A stretch of 64,000 bases of DNA from Curtobacterium sp. 9128 (GTDB taxonomy: Bacteria; Actinomycetota; Actinomycetes; Actinomycetales; Microbacteriaceae). Under the pieces are notes generated by a model that saw only the letters and a list, made by a program, of their open reading frames with translations, had not been told where the DNA came from and did not search any database. Numbering within the stretch: the first letter of the stretch is position 1; each line of letters begins with the position of its first letter. This document shows, in pieces, positions 18,801-27,544 of this stretch. The position numbers and the translations under genes are program-made. The stretch is from contig NZ_VEAF01000002.1 in NCBI RefSeq assembly GCF_007673775.1, positions 124,001 through 188,000 of the forward strand, written 5' to 3'.

Positions 18801-21238
18801 CGCCACGTCGCGCCGGTGGGGTCGGTGACGGCCAGGAGGCGCGACAGGCCGTCGTGCGCGAACGTCCAGACCGCGCCGCCCGGCGTCTCGAGCCGCGCCA
18901 GCTCCGCCTGGTCGTCGTACGTCCGCCTCGTGGTGCGACCCAGCGGGTCGGTCACGGTGTGCAGCTCGCCGTCGGGCGAGTACGTGTACTCCGTCCGGCC
19001 ACCGAGCGGATCGACGACCGCGCTGGTCCGGCCGCCCACGGTGTGTTCGAAGCGCCAGACGGCGCCGTCCGGGTCCTGCCGGGCGACGAGCAGGCCGGCG
19101 GCGTCGTGGCGGAACTCCGTGCGGGCGCCGGACGGATGCACGGCCGCGACCACGCGACCGGCCGCGTCGTACTCGATGCGGGCGGTGTTCCCGGCGGCGT
19201 CCGTCGTCGCGACGACCTCGCCGAAGGCGTCGTGCTCGAGCGTGATCGTCACGCCGGTCGGGTCGACGACACGTCGCAGCAGGCCGTCGTCCCAGGTCAG
19301 CTCCGTCCGGCCGCCGACCGGGTCGACGACGACGGACGGGTCACGGTCGTCGCCCACGTACTCGTACGTGACGACCGCTCCGGCGTCCGTGACGACCGTC
19401 GTCACGCGGTCCTGGTCGTCGTACCCGTACGTGACGTCGCCGCCGGAGGGAGTGACCGTGCGGGTCTTCCGGCCGCGACCGTCGTACGCGTGCACCGTCA
19501 CGGAGCCGTCGCGTTCGGTCACCGCGACCAGGTTGCCGTGGGCGTCGTAGCTCATGGACTGGCGGTGGTCGTCCGAGTCGACGATCCCGACGAGTCGTCC
19601 ACGCGGGTCGGCGATGTACGAGTTCGACCGGCTGCCGTCCGGGTCCGAGACGACGGTCACCCGCCCCGGGAGGTACGCGAACCGCACCGTGCGACCGTGC
19701 GGGCTGACCTGCTGCGTGACGCGGCGCTGGGCGTCGTAGGTGTTGTCCACCTCGACCACGCCCGCGGCCGAGGTGACCGTGCTGATCAGGTCGTCGTCGT
19801 TCCACCCGTAGGTGCGGGTGCCGACCGCGTCACGCACCGACGTGAGGCGCCCGCGGTCGTCGTAGCCGTACTCGACACGGCGGCCGTCGGAACCCCGGAG
19901 CACCGCCACCCGACCGTCCACGTGCTCGACGTCGACCGACCGGCCCCGCTCGTGGACGAGGCGCGTCACGAGGTCGTCGGCGTCGCGCTGCACCGAGATC
20001 GCGGTCCCCGGTGCGCCGCGCTGCCCGAGCCACTGCCCGGACGGGGTGAAGTCGATGCGGCCGCCCGCGTTGTCGCGGACGACGAGCAGGCCGTCCTCGG
20101 TCGCGAGCCAGCGGTTCTCGCCGATGCCCCGGCTCCAGCCCGCACCGTCGCGGGGGAACCGGATCTGCCGGCCGTCGGCACCGACGAAGGACGCACCCTC
20201 GTCGTCGAGGAGCAGCCGGGTCTCCAGGACCGAGGACCAGCCGAGCCCGAAGACCCCGACACGGTCGTCGAGGGAGTTGTACATCCGGGTGACCTGCAGC
20301 GCCGCCGACGCCCCCGCGAACGCCAGGTCGACCTCCGGCTCGAGGAAGTTGCCGGTCGTGGTGTTGACCGGGTCCATCGAGAACCCCGTGGTCGGCTGCG
20401 CGCCGTACGCCGTCGGCGGGTCGAACTGCACGTCCGACCGGCTCGCACCGACTCCGGCGGCCTGCAGCGCCGCGGCGAGCGCCGAGTCCGACACCGTCGA
20501 GACGTCGCCCTCGCCCCCGGCAGCGGCGAAGGCGTCCGCGAGCGTCTTCGCCCAGGTCACGTCGTCGTCGTTCGCCGCGAGCCACTGTCGGAAGGCCGAC
20601 ACCAGGCTGCCCGCGTCGATGTGCGCCCACGAGCACCTGCTGGCGAAGTCGTCGAGCTTGCCGGACACCTGCCCCGGCTTGCCGTCGAGCTGCTGGTTCA
20701 AGCCGGCGGACCCGGTGGCGAACGACCGGAGGTCCGAGGGGCGCGCGGACGAGGTCCCACCGCCACCGCCACCGCCACCGCCGGGGTTCGGCGTCTGCCG
20801 CGGTGTCGCCGTGACCGCCGGTGCGGGGAAGGACGGCGGCTCCGTGTTCTCGACCTGCGGCATGGGGTCGTAGTGGAACGTGTCGTTCCAGAAGTCCTGG
20901 AACCCGTTCCGCTCGTCCTCACGCTCCTGCCACTCGCGCGCCTTCTTCCGGTTCTCGCGCTCGGTCTTCGCCGCGGCCTTCATCTTCTCGACCCAGCCGG
21001 CGACGGTCCGGAGCGCCTCGGAGATGTCCGTCGCGTCGGCTGCCGCCGTCGCGGCGTTCTCGGTGAAGAGCTGCGAGAAGCGTCCGCGGAACTCCTGCGA
21101 GGCGGTGCTGACGAACGAGCGACGCGACCCCGTCTGTCCGGAGATCGCCTCGGCAGCGCCGTTGAGCGCGGTGATGAGCGCGTCAGCGGTGCCGTCGTCG
21201 AACTCGATCGCTTCGGTGTTGGCGTGGATCTTCGCCAT
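15815..21238 (-). CDS. Rhs/YD-repeat polymorphic toxin with WXG-like N-terminus
   Basis: The protein is 1807 aa when started at the ATG on 21238 (GGGGGGA upstream). In order: a helical WXG/LXG-like N-terminus (1-125) with a charged segment ERENRKKAREWQER; a Pro/Gly linker (about 150-162); a DUF6531 module (about 282-330, TTTGNFLEPEVDLAF); many YD repeats (for example YDAAGRVVAA, YDDQDRVTTV) to about residue 1460; and the Rhs core end GNPYSYAGNDPLHALDPLGL near 1486-1505. The last 302 residues are variable in such toxins. Here they contain no recognisable nuclease, but several hydrophobic GxxxG-rich stretches (VVALALAAGGGAALAGG, MVGGGIASGIGGIAG). Export by T7SS fits the upstream WXG100 gene. 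Contact-dependent killing is a family-based inference. Confidence 0.85.
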   Translation of the reverse strand: MAKIHANTEAIEFDDGTADALITALNGAAEAISGQTGSRRSFVSTASQEFRGRFSQLFTENAATAAADATDISEALRTVAGWVEKMKAAAKTERENRKKAREWQEREDERNGFQDFWNDTFHYDPMPQVENTEPPSFPAPAVTATPRQTPNPGGGGGGGGGTSSARPSDLRSFATGSAGLNQQLDGKPGQVSGKLDDFASRCSWAHIDAGSLVSAFRQWLAANDDDVTWAKTLADAFAAAGGEGDVSTVSDSALAAALQAAGVGASRSDVQFDPPTAYGAQPTTGFSMDPVNTTTGNFLEPEVDLAFAGASAALQVTRMYNSLDDRVGVFGLGWSSVLETRLLLDDEGASFVGADGRQIRFPRDGAGWSRGIGENRWLATEDGLLVVRDNAGGRIDFTPSGQWLGQRGAPGTAISVQRDADDLVTRLVHERGRSVDVEHVDGRVAVLRGSDGRRVEYGYDDRGRLTSVRDAVGTRTYGWNDDDLISTVTSAAGVVEVDNTYDAQRRVTQQVSPHGRTVRFAYLPGRVTVVSDPDGSRSNSYIADPRGRLVGIVDSDDHRQSMSYDAHGNLVAVTERDGSVTVHAYDGRGRKTRTVTPSGGDVTYGYDDQDRVTTVVTDAGAVVTYEYVGDDRDPSVVVDPVGGRTELTWDDGLLRRVVDPTGVTITLEHDAFGEVVATTDAAGNTARIEYDAAGRVVAAVHPSGARTEFRHDAAGLLVARQDPDGAVWRFEHTVGGRTSAVVDPLGGRTEYTYSPDGELHTVTDPLGRTTRRTYDDQAELARLETPGGAVWTFAHDGLSRLLAVTDPTGATWRREYDVTGGLAATTDPTGVRQEFTTDPQAGVATLRDAFAVATVRFDAHGRPVESTSDRTGSELVTYDAAGRPVELVDGEGGLTRLERDLAGRVVAVVAPSGARTVYEHDACGRPVAATDAAGARTTLSYDADSRVVRRTLPTGDVEEITRDALGRVVAQTAPGSGTARFRYDRAGRLVASTDVRFGQRRFRYDAAGQLVEVVNGVGGVTAFAYDERGRLTSVTDAAGGVTRRVYDDADRLVAVTDPLGRTTTATYDAAGRQTGQTDPDGRTTTWTFDAAGRQHQLLVDGVLQSEIRHDPVARTLVVTDHTRGAGRAVDHELELDRRGLLVRRARGSAAISWEYDADGLRTARVDPDGTRTAYRRDAAGRIVAVERDGLGAGTFAYDAAGRIVQSATGDVVQAWSYERGVLVAHTTTTLDGAETTHIERDDDGRIVAVVGSDGRVEYGHDTAGQLVRAGDSRWEYDSAGRMVAETVGGVTTVHEYDIAGELTASVRDGLRTEYVHDGLGRRVRRTDADGSTTEYAWSALGYLAGVVVRDRAYAESARTEVWADALGELATVNGVQAWWDTAATVPSLVSIAGTSVLDLPGGVAAVGSEWAAPGWRGARATDAADPWAVLAGVGGATLPDGVGLTPNGSVSIGGLEWLGARVYDPAARGFLSVDPLEPVLGTGWSGNPYSYAGNDPLHALDPLGLRPATDEDIQGYRDAHQGMFGDLRDWADEHADAISKVAMVVGVGLTVASMFTPFGPVVALALAAGGGAALAGGLSIQGHRGDDGKVDWGAVGVDTVIGGVTGLLGGAGARAGALVAKTASSAGRVGRAVVANASVNGAVGSAGSGVSYVAHNPDWTPRGLVGNMVGGGIASGIGGIAGPAGGTLAKVTGSSATSRVASAWGATVAGGGSMLGGYTGNTIAGDQTSGLDLLWNGAAGAGGTLIPGGPKQASTLNQFGRFNPSSVDGVFSTGANALRLWSSAGVGAGVGFGVDGLHEVAKTVGLA

Positions 21239-21344
21239 GGTCGTCCCCCCGGAGGTGTTGCTGGATGTCGTGCTGGCCGGCCCGCCCCGGACCGAGGACG
21301 CCCGGGCCACCGTGGTCACGGCAGCCCGGGCGTCGACGTGCTGA

Positions 21345-21626
21345 CTACGCGCCGCCGCCCGCGGTGAAGATGTCCTGGGAGATCTTGTCGAGCTGGGTGC
21401 GGAGCTGCTCGAGCTCGGTCTTCGCCTTGTCGAGCGCCGCCTTGGTCTCCGGCCAGGTCGACCCGCGGAACGTCGAGGCGAGCGGCCCGTCCCAGACGTT
21501 CGAGTCGGACAGGATGCGCCCCTGGGCGTCGAGCTGCGAGATCTGGTCGGTGAACCCGCCGTTGACGATCGACTGGATCTGGCGGATGGCCGACTTGGCC
21601 TGCTCGGTGGAGAGCACACGTGACAT
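21345..21626 (-). CDS. WXG100-family protein (ESAT-6-like)
   Basis: This 93-aa protein has the family size and a two-helix pattern around a central turn, with the WxG motif read as WDG in SNVWDGPLAST at about residues 43-53. The C-terminal helix (ETKAALDKAKTELEQLRTQLDKI) is amphipathic. WXG100 proteins are secreted by T7SS, often as partners of larger LXG/WXG toxins. It precedes the Rhs gene by 106 bp on the same strand, as expected for a chaperone-like partner. The ATG at 21626 has AGAGG about 7 bases upstream. Confidence 0.85.
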   Translation of the reverse strand: MSRVLSTEQAKSAIRQIQSIVNGGFTDQISQLDAQGRILSDSNVWDGPLASTFRGSTWPETKAALDKAKTELEQLRTQLDKISQDIFTAGGGA

Positions 21627-21695
21627 GGTGAACCTCTTTCGTTTCGTAGCTGCACCCCCGCGCAGTGGAATCCCCCCGGAGGCTCTGACCCCGCC

Positions 21696-21725
21696 ACCAT
21701 ACCCACGTGCGTCGACAGATGTCAC
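21696..21725 (-). promoter_or_regulatory. Promoter of the WXG100-Rhs operon
   Basis: On the minus strand GTGACA (21725-21720) is followed after 18 bases by TATGGT (21701-21696). This is a good housekeeping-type -35/-10 pair, and it sits about 70 bp before the WXG100 start. The same GTGACA -35 occurs before glyA. Confidence 0.5.
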
Positions 21726-21865
21726 CGGCCGCATATCGTGACGATTCCTCCCCCCGTTCGGGTGACAACGCATCGGCGCGGTCCTGACACCCGATCGGAG
21801 GAGGGTCGTCCACAGGCACGCCGGCAACCCCCGCTGCGGCGATCGTCGGGTGGCAGGATGTGGGG

Positions 21866-24031
21866 ATGGACACCGAACCGCAGCTCGACGGCGACTCCGT
21901 CGCGCCCGACCTCGACGACTTCGACGAGGTCGTCGAGATCGAACACGAGTCGCTGCCTTCGGATCGCTACTCCGACCGCGAGATCAGCTGGCTCCGGTTC
22001 AACCAGCGCGTGCTCGAGCTCGGCGAGGACCGCACGGTGCCGTTGCTCGAACGCGCGAACTTCCTGGCGATCTTCGCGTCGAACCTCGACGAGTTCTTCA
22101 TGGTCCGCGTCGCCGGCCTCAAGCGCCGCATCGACACCGGGATCGCCGTGCCGACGAACGTCGGCCGGGCGCCGAGCGACGTCCTCCGCGACATCGCGAC
22201 GAAGGCGCACGAGCTGCAGGACCGGCACGCCCAGGCGTTCATCGGCTCGCTGAAGCCCGACCTCGACGCCGCGGGCATCCACATCGAGCACTGGTCCGAC
22301 CTGGCCGAGGCCGACCGGCTCCGGATGCGCGAGTACTTCGCCGAGCAGATCTTCCCGGTGCTCATGCCGCTCGCGGTCGACCCGGCGCACCCCTTCCCGT
22401 ACATCTCCGGGCTCTCGCTCAACCTCGCCGTGCGCGTCCGCAACCCGAAGTCGCAGCGCCAGGAGTTCGCCCGGCTCAAGGTCCCGCAGAACTTCTCGCG
22501 GCTGATCGCGCTGCCGGACGACAACTCCGGACGCATGCGGTTCATCCCGCTCGAAGACCTCATCGCGAACCACCTGGACGACCTCTTCCCGGGGATGGAG
22601 GTGCTCGAGCACCACGTCTTCCGGGTCACCCGCAACGAAGACGTCGAGATCGAGGAGGACGAGGCGGAGAACCTCATCCAGGCCCTCGAGCGCGAGCTGC
22701 TGCGTCGGCGCTTCGGTCCACCGATCCGCCTCGAGATCACCGAGGACATGGACCCGGTGACCCTCGACCTCCTCGTGCGCGAACTCGACATCACCGAGCA
22801 GGAGGTCTACCGACTCCCGTCGCCGCTCGACCTCGGGTGCCTGTTCGAGATCGCGAAGATCGCCCGACCGGAGCTGCACTACCCGAAGCACGTGCCGACG
22901 ACGCCCGTGCAGTTCCAGCCGGGCGAGCCGAACACCAAGCCCGACCTCTTCCGCGCCATCGCGGCACGGGACGTCCTGGTGCACCACCCGTACGAGTCCT
23001 TCGCGACGAGCGTGCAGGCCTTCCTCGAGCAGGCCGCCGCCGACCCGAACGTGCTCGCGATCAAGCAGACGCTGTACCGCACCTCCGGCGACAGCCCCAT
23101 CGTCGAGGCCCTGATCGACGCCGCCGCGGCCGGCAAGCAGGTCCTGGCACTCGTCGAGATCAAGGCCCGCTTCGACGAGCAGAACAACATCACCTGGGCG
23201 CGCAAGCTCGAGAAGGCCGGTGTGCACGTCGTGTACGGCCTGGTCGGGTTGAAGACGCACTCGAAGCTGGTGCTCGTCATCCGGCAGGAGGGCGGCACGC
23301 TCAAGCACTACAGCCACATCGGCACCGGCAACTACAACCCGAAGACCTCGCGCATCTACGAGGACATGGGGCTCTTCACGTCCGACGACACCGTCGGCAA
23401 GGACCTCACCCGGCTGTTCAACGAGCTCTCCGGCTACGCCATCGAGAAGAAGTTCAAGCGACTGCTCGTGGCGCCGCTGCACCTGCGCAAGGGACTGCTC
23501 AAGCGCATCCAGGTGGAGACGGACAACGCCGCCGCCGGCAAGCCCTCCGGCATCCGGATCAAGGTCAACTCGATGGTGGACGAGCAGATCATCGACGCGC
23601 TGTACCTGGCCAGCCAGGCCGGGGTGCCCGTCGACGTCCTGGTCCGTGGGATCTGCTCCCTGAAGCCCGGGATCGAAGGTGTCAGCGAGACGATCCGCGT
23701 CCGCAGTGTCGTCGGCCGGTACCTCGAGCACTCGCGGGCATTCGCCTTCCACAACGACGGCGACCCCTTCGTGTTCATCGGCAGCGCCGACATGATGCAC
23801 CGCAACCTCGACCGTCGCGTCGAGGCCCTGGTCCGGCTGTCCGACCCCGCACACGTCGCCGAGGTCCAGGAGATCTTCGACCTGGCGATGGCGGACACGA
23901 CCAGTTCGTGGCACCTGGAGTCCGACGGCGAGTGGACGCGCCACTCGACCGACGACGCCGGTCACCCGCTCGACGACGTGCAGAATGTCCTCATGCGGAA
24001 GATCTCTGCCCGGAAGCGTTCCACGCGGTGA
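21866..24031 (+). CDS. ppk1: Polyphosphate kinase 1
   Basis: This 721-aa enzyme makes polyphosphate from ATP by a histidine-phosphate intermediate. The N-terminal domain includes [18 protein letters not shown], and the catalytic region contains [23 protein letters not shown] at about residues 478-500, with the autophosphorylated His. The second phospholipase-D-like motif ([19 protein letters not shown]) is near residue 635. I chose the ATG at 21866 because CAGGAT lies six bases upstream in the leaderless layout common here; GTG at 21860 is an alternative. It overlaps mutT1 by 4 nt, the same pairing as ppk1 and mutT1 in M. tuberculosis. Phosphate genes follow. Confidence 0.93.
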   Translation: MDTEPQLDGDSVAPDLDDFDEVVEIEHESLPSDRYSDREISWLRFNQRVLELGEDRTVPLLERANFLAIFASNLDEFFMVRVAGLKRRIDTGIAVPTNVGRAPSDVLRDIATKAHELQDRHAQAFIGSLKPDLDAAGIHIEHWSDLAEADRLRMREYFAEQIFPVLMPLAVDPAHPFPYISGLSLNLAVRVRNPKSQRQEFARLKVPQNFSRLIALPDDNSGRMRFIPLEDLIANHLDDLFPGMEVLEHHVFRVTRNEDVEIEEDEAENLIQALERELLRRRFGPPIRLEITEDMDPVTLDLLVRELDITEQEVYRLPSPLDLGCLFEIAKIARPELHYPKHVPTTPVQFQPGEPNTKPDLFRAIAARDVLVHHPYESFATSVQAFLEQAAADPNVLAIKQTLYRTSGDSPIVEALIDAAAAGKQVLALVEIKARFDEQNNITWARKLEKAGVHVVYGLVGLKTHSKLVLVIRQEGGTLKHYSHIGTGNYNPKTSRIYEDMGLFTSDDTVGKDLTRLFNELSGYAIEKKFKRLLVAPLHLRKGLLKRIQVETDNAAAGKPSGIRIKVNSMVDEQIIDALYLASQAGVPVDVLVRGICSLKPGIEGVSETIRVRSVVGRYLEHSRAFAFHNDGDPFVFIGSADMMHRNLDRRVEALVRLSDPAHVAEVQEIFDLAMADTTSSWHLESDGEWTRHSTDDAGHPLDDVQNVLMRKISARKRSTR

Positions 24032-24975
24032 GTGGCGGGTCAACGGGTCCCGTCCTCGCGGCGGGTGCGGTGGTCTGGCGTGAGCAGGGCGGGGTCCCAC
24101 TCGTGCTGCTCATCCACCGTGAGCACCACAAGGACGTCTCGTTCCCCAAGGGCAAGGTCGATCCGGGCGAGGCCGTCCCGACGACCGCTGTGCGCGAGAT
24201 CGAGGAGGAGACCGGGTACCGCGTCCACCTCGGGGCGCCGCTCGGGACCGCCGAGTACGTCCTGCCGAACGGTCGCGACAAGGTCGTGCACTACTGGTCC
24301 GCCCGGGTGGGGACGAAGGAGTTCGAGCGTGCCGGGGAGTTCACGCCGAACGACGAGGTCGCCTCGCTCGAGTGGGTCTCGATCGACCAGGCACGCACCC
24401 GGCTGACCTACGCCCGCGACGTCGCGATCCTGGAGCGGTTCGCCGAGCGCGCCGCCGTCGGACACCACCGCACGTTCGCGCTCATCACCCTGCGCCACGC
24501 CAAGACGGTCCCCGGCTCGGACTGGCAGGGCACGGACGCCACCCGTCCACTGCTGCCCGTGGGGCGATCGCAGGCGAAGGCCGTCGCGTCCCCCGTCGCC
24601 GCGTTCGGCCCGCGCAAGATCGTCAGCAGCACGGCGGCTCGGTGCCTGGCGACCGTCGAACCGCTGTCCGCCGCGACGAAGCTCGGTGTCGCCAGCACGC
24701 CGGACATCAGCCAGGACGCCCACGACCACGGCGCGGCCGACGTGAAGGGCGTCGTGCGGAAGCGGCTCGAGAAGGGCAAGACCACGGTGCTGTGCTCGCA
24801 CGGCCCCGTGGTCCCGGACATCATCGCCCGCATCGCCACGGTCACCGCCGACGACAGCGGCCGGTTCGACCTCCGCCGGGCCGCGATGCTCTCGGTCGGG
24901 GACTTCTCGGTCATGCACATCGCCGACGGGCACCTCGTCGCCGTCGAGACCCACCGCAACACGATCTCCGCGTAG
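24028..24975 (+). CDS. mutT1: MutT1-type Nudix hydrolase fused to a histidine phosphatase
   Basis: This 315-aa protein has an N-terminal Nudix domain with the box [20 protein letters not shown] completed by TGYRV (about 47-71). The C-terminal SixA-like histidine phosphatase domain begins [16 protein letters not shown] (about 150-165), where RHA replaces the usual RHG, and contains a second His in LCSHGPV. Mycobacterial MutT1 has the same fusion; it hydrolyses 8-oxo-GTP/dGTP and diadenosine polyphosphates. The GTG start overlaps the ppk1 stop (GTGA). Confidence 0.85.
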   Translation: MSGGSTGPVLAAGAVVWREQGGVPLVLLIHREHHKDVSFPKGKVDPGEAVPTTAVREIEEETGYRVHLGAPLGTAEYVLPNGRDKVVHYWSARVGTKEFERAGEFTPNDEVASLEWVSIDQARTRLTYARDVAILERFAERAAVGHHRTFALITLRHAKTVPGSDWQGTDATRPLLPVGRSQAKAVASPVAAFGPRKIVSSTAARCLATVEPLSAATKLGVASTPDISQDAHDHGAADVKGVVRKRLEKGKTTVLCSHGPVVPDIIARIATVTADDSGRFDLRRAAMLSVGDFSVMHIADGHLVAVETHRNTISA

Positions 24976-25260
24976 CACGACCGGCCGATCCTCCCGAGAA
25001 CCGGCCGATCCTCCCGAGAACCGGCCGGTCCTCCGGCGACCGGCCGGGGGGCGGGGGCGGGCACCACGTCGGGGGCGCCCCCCGGCCCCCCCCCCCCGAG
25101 CCCCGGCCGGCCCCCGGGCGCCGGGCCGGGAGCCGGGGCCGAGCACCACGTCGGAGCCGACCCGGGCCTCCCGTCCGCACCCCCAGACGCAGGCACGCTG
25201 TTCCCGAGCATGCCCCCGGATCCGCGGGAGCGCGCGGATTCCGCGCCGGGTCAACACGTC
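24976..25260. other. Intergenic low-complexity GC region
   Basis: No gene is visible between mutT1 and the PHO box. It begins with tandem 20-nt repeats, then a stretch of nearly pure G/C with a 12-nt C run (25086-25097). A word GCACCACGTCGG occurs twice (about 25060 and 25143). Strong hairpins are likely, which could terminate mutT1. The composition also makes assembly errors possible. Confidence 0.5.
24981..25040 (+). repeat. Three tandem 20-nt units
   Basis: The unit CCGGCCGATCCTCCCGAGAA is present twice without change (24981-25000 and 25001-25020) and a third time with changes (25021-25040). It starts six bases after the mutT1 stop. Confidence 0.85.
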
Positions 25261-25282
25261 GTTCACCTTCCGTTCACCAACG
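25261..25282 (+). promoter_or_regulatory. PHO box (PhoP operator) upstream of pstS
   Basis: Two direct 11-nt units, GTTCACCTTCC and GTTCACCAACG, match the actinobacterial PhoP consensus of GTTCAC repeats spaced by 11 nt. A weaker third unit (GTCAACACGTC) lies just upstream at 25250-25260. It is placed about 28 bp before the likely -10 of pstS, so PhoP would activate on phosphate starvation. No phoPR genes are in the window. Confidence 0.85.
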
Positions 25283-25309
25283 GGCGTGATGCCGGTCACT
25301 TCGCGTCCC

Positions 25310-25315
25310 TACAGT
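25310..25315 (+). promoter_or_regulatory. -10 box of the pst operon
   Basis: TACAGT fits the TAnnnT -10 pattern, with the PHO box where a -35 and activator site would be. A start near 25322 would give a leader of about 65 nt. Confidence 0.45.
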
Positions 25316-25386
25316 CGCTCCCGGGTCAGCACCGGCCCACGGGACCGACAGCGGTCCCACCTGCATTCATTCCCGAAGGGACCCCT

Positions 25387-26496
25387 GTGAACATCAAGCG
25401 AATCGGCATGGTCGCGGCGATCGCGATCGCCGGCGCGGTCGTGCTCTCCTCGTGCGCGGCGAACGAAGGCGGCTCGGGCAGCACCGCGTCGGCTTCGGCC
25501 TCGGGTGTCGACTACTCGAAGCTCTCCGGCACCCTGACCGGCTCGGGCTCCTCCGCCCAGCAGACCGCCGAGGCCACGTGGGCCGCCGGCTTCCAGGACC
25601 AGGCCTCCGGCGTCACGGTGAACTACTCGCCCGACGGCTCGGGTGCCGGCCGCAAGAACTTCATCTCGGGTGCCGCGGACTTCGCCGGCTCCGACGCGGC
25701 CCTCTCCGACGAGGAGCTCTCGGGCTCCTTCGGCCTCTGCGCCGCGGACTCGAAGGCCATCGACGTCCCCGTCTACATCTCCCCGATCGCCATCGCCTAC
25801 AAGGTCGACGGCGTCAAGGACCTGACGCTGGACGCCAAGGCGATCGCCGGCATCTTCTCCGGCAAGATCACCAAGTGGAACGACTCGGAGATCGCGGACC
25901 TGAACAAGGACGCGAAGCTCCCGGACGCGAACATCACCGTCGTGCACCGCTCCGACGACTCCGGCACGACGCAGAACTTCTCCGAGTACGTCTCGGCGAA
26001 CGCCGGTGACGTGTGGACCCAGGCTCCGAGCCAGACCTACCCGTACCAGATCGGTGACAGCGCGAAGGGCACCTCGGGTGTCGCCTCGGCCATGCAGGGC
26101 GCCTCGAACGCGATCACCTACATCGACGACTCCGGCGCGGGTTCGCTCGACAAGGCGAAGCTCATGGTCGGCGGCAAGGCCACCACGATCTCGGCCGAGG
26201 GCGCTGCCCAGGTCGTCGCCGACTCGAAGACCGTCTCGGGCCGTGAGACCAACGACCTCGCGATCGACATCGACCGTAAGGACACCGCCAAGGGTGCATG
26301 GCCGCTCGTCCTCGTCTCCTACGCCATCGCGTGCCAGGAGTACAAGGACTCGACCAAGGCGGACCTCGTGAAGTCCTACCTGACCTACGTGGTCTCGGAC
26401 GACGCCCAGAAGGCCGCCGCGTCGGAGGCCAAGTCGGCCGCCCTCTCGAGCGACCTCGCGAAGAAGGCCGCTGACGCGGTCGCGTCCATCAAGTAA
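25387..26496 (+). CDS. pstS: Phosphate-binding lipoprotein PstS
   Basis: This 369-aa lipoprotein has the signal MNIKRIGMVAAIAIAGAVV with lipobox LSSC (Cys near residue 23). It binds inorganic phosphate outside the membrane for the PstCAB transporter. Phosphate-contact segments are visible: GSGSSAQQTA (about 54-63), DGSGAGRKNF (about 81-90) and HRSDDSGTTQNF (about 190). The GTG start at 25387 follows GAAGGGA. It is the first gene of pstSCAB and is separated from pstC by an 86-nt gap with a strong hairpin, so PstS is probably made in excess. Confidence 0.95.
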   Translation: MNIKRIGMVAAIAIAGAVVLSSCAANEGGSGSTASASASGVDYSKLSGTLTGSGSSAQQTAEATWAAGFQDQASGVTVNYSPDGSGAGRKNFISGAADFAGSDAALSDEELSGSFGLCAADSKAIDVPVYISPIAIAYKVDGVKDLTLDAKAIAGIFSGKITKWNDSEIADLNKDAKLPDANITVVHRSDDSGTTQNFSEYVSANAGDVWTQAPSQTYPYQIGDSAKGTSGVASAMQGASNAITYIDDSGAGSLDKAKLMVGGKATTISAEGAAQVVADSKTVSGRETNDLAIDIDRKDTAKGAWPLVLVSYAIACQEYKDSTKADLVKSYLTYVVSDDAQKAAASEAKSAALSSDLAKKAADAVASIK

Positions 26497-26508
26497 CACC
26501 TCCTGAGA

Positions 26509-26548
26509 GCCCGGATGCCGGTCCGTCACCACCGACCGGCATCCGGGC
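26509..26548 (+). terminator. pstS-pstC intercistronic hairpin (attenuator)
   Basis: A perfect 15-bp stem (GCCCGGATGCCGGTC at 26509-26523 with its complement at 26534-26548) closes a 10-nt loop 12 bases after the pstS stop. It has no U-run, so it more likely stabilises pstS mRNA or partly terminates it. Confidence 0.75.
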
Positions 26549-26582
26549 CCTTCCCCGTATCCCGACAGGAGTCCTGCGCCCC

Positions 26583-27530
26583 ATGACGACCGCACCGGTC
26601 CGCCCCGCGTCACCGACCATCCCGAAGCCGAAGCCCGTCGTCCGTGTCGGCGACCGGGTCTTCTCCGCCGCCTCGGTGATCTCCGGCGGCCTCATCCTGA
26701 TCGTGCTCGCGCTCGTCGCGGCGTTCCTCGTGTGGCAGAGCATCCCCGCCTTCTCCGCGAAGGTCGGCGAGCTGCCGAACCAGGCGACGAACTTCTGGGA
26801 CTACGTGGGACCCCTCGTCTTCGGGACGGTCTGGTCCGCGCTCCTGGCGCTCGTCATGGCCGTGCCGCTGTCGATCGGCATCGCGCTCTTCATCTCGCAC
26901 TTCGCACCGCGCCGCATCGCGCCGGTGCTCGGCTACGTCATCGACCTGCTCGCCGCGGTGCCCTCGGTGGTCTACGGGCTGTGGGGCATCGTCGTCCTGG
27001 CCCGCTTCGTGCAGCCGTTCTACGCCTTCCTGAACGAGTACCTCGGCTGGATCCCGCTCTTCTCCGGCCAGGTGTCCGGCACCGGGCGCACGATCCTGAC
27101 GGCGTCGATCGTCCTCGCCGTCATGGCCATCCCGATCATGACCGCGGTCATGCGCGAGATCTTCCTGCAGGCGCCGACGCTCAACGAAGAGGCCGCCCTC
27201 GCCCTCGGGGCCACGCGCTGGGAGATGATCCGCCTGTCGGTCCTGCCGTTCGCGAAGTCCGGCATCGTGTCCGCGATCATGCTCGGGCTCGGGCGAGCGC
27301 TCGGCGAGACGATGGCGATCGCGCTCGTGCTCTCCGTCTCGACGAACGTCACCTTCCAGCTGCTCACGTCGCTGAACCCCTCGACGATTGCGGCGAACAT
27401 CGCCCTGCAGTTCGCCGAGGCATCCGGGCCCGCCCTGAACGCGCTCATCGCGTCGGGCCTGATCCTGTTCGTCATCACCCTGGTCATCAACATGCTCGCG
27501 CGGTACATCGTCCGCAAGCGCGTCAGCTGA
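26583..27530 (+). CDS. pstC: Phosphate ABC permease PstC
   Basis: This 315-aa inner-membrane protein has six predicted membrane helices after a polar N-terminus. It contains the EAA-loop pattern of ABC permeases (NEEAALALGATRWEMIRLSVLP, about 200-221). With PstA it forms the channel of the high-affinity phosphate importer. The following pstA starts after 14 bp. Confidence 0.95.
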   Translation: MTTAPVRPASPTIPKPKPVVRVGDRVFSAASVISGGLILIVLALVAAFLVWQSIPAFSAKVGELPNQATNFWDYVGPLVFGTVWSALLALVMAVPLSIGIALFISHFAPRRIAPVLGYVIDLLAAVPSVVYGLWGIVVLARFVQPFYAFLNEYLGWIPLFSGQVSGTGRTILTASIVLAVMAIPIMTAVMREIFLQAPTLNEEAALALGATRWEMIRLSVLPFAKSGIVSAIMLGLGRALGETMAIALVLSVSTNVTFQLLTSLNPSTIAANIALQFAEASGPALNALIASGLILFVITLVINMLARYIVRKRVS

Positions 27531-27544
27531 GAGGTCGCACCCCG

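Noticed and set aside
15845-21367. An 1840-codon plus-strand open frame opposite the Rhs gene
   Set aside because: It is the antisense shadow of the repeats in the Rhs gene and has no start context or known domain.
15815-21706. A longer N-terminus for the Rhs protein (156 more residues)
   Set aside because: The extension overlaps the WXG100 gene in another frame and is Arg/Ser-rich shadow sequence; the ATG at 21238 has a good upstream site.
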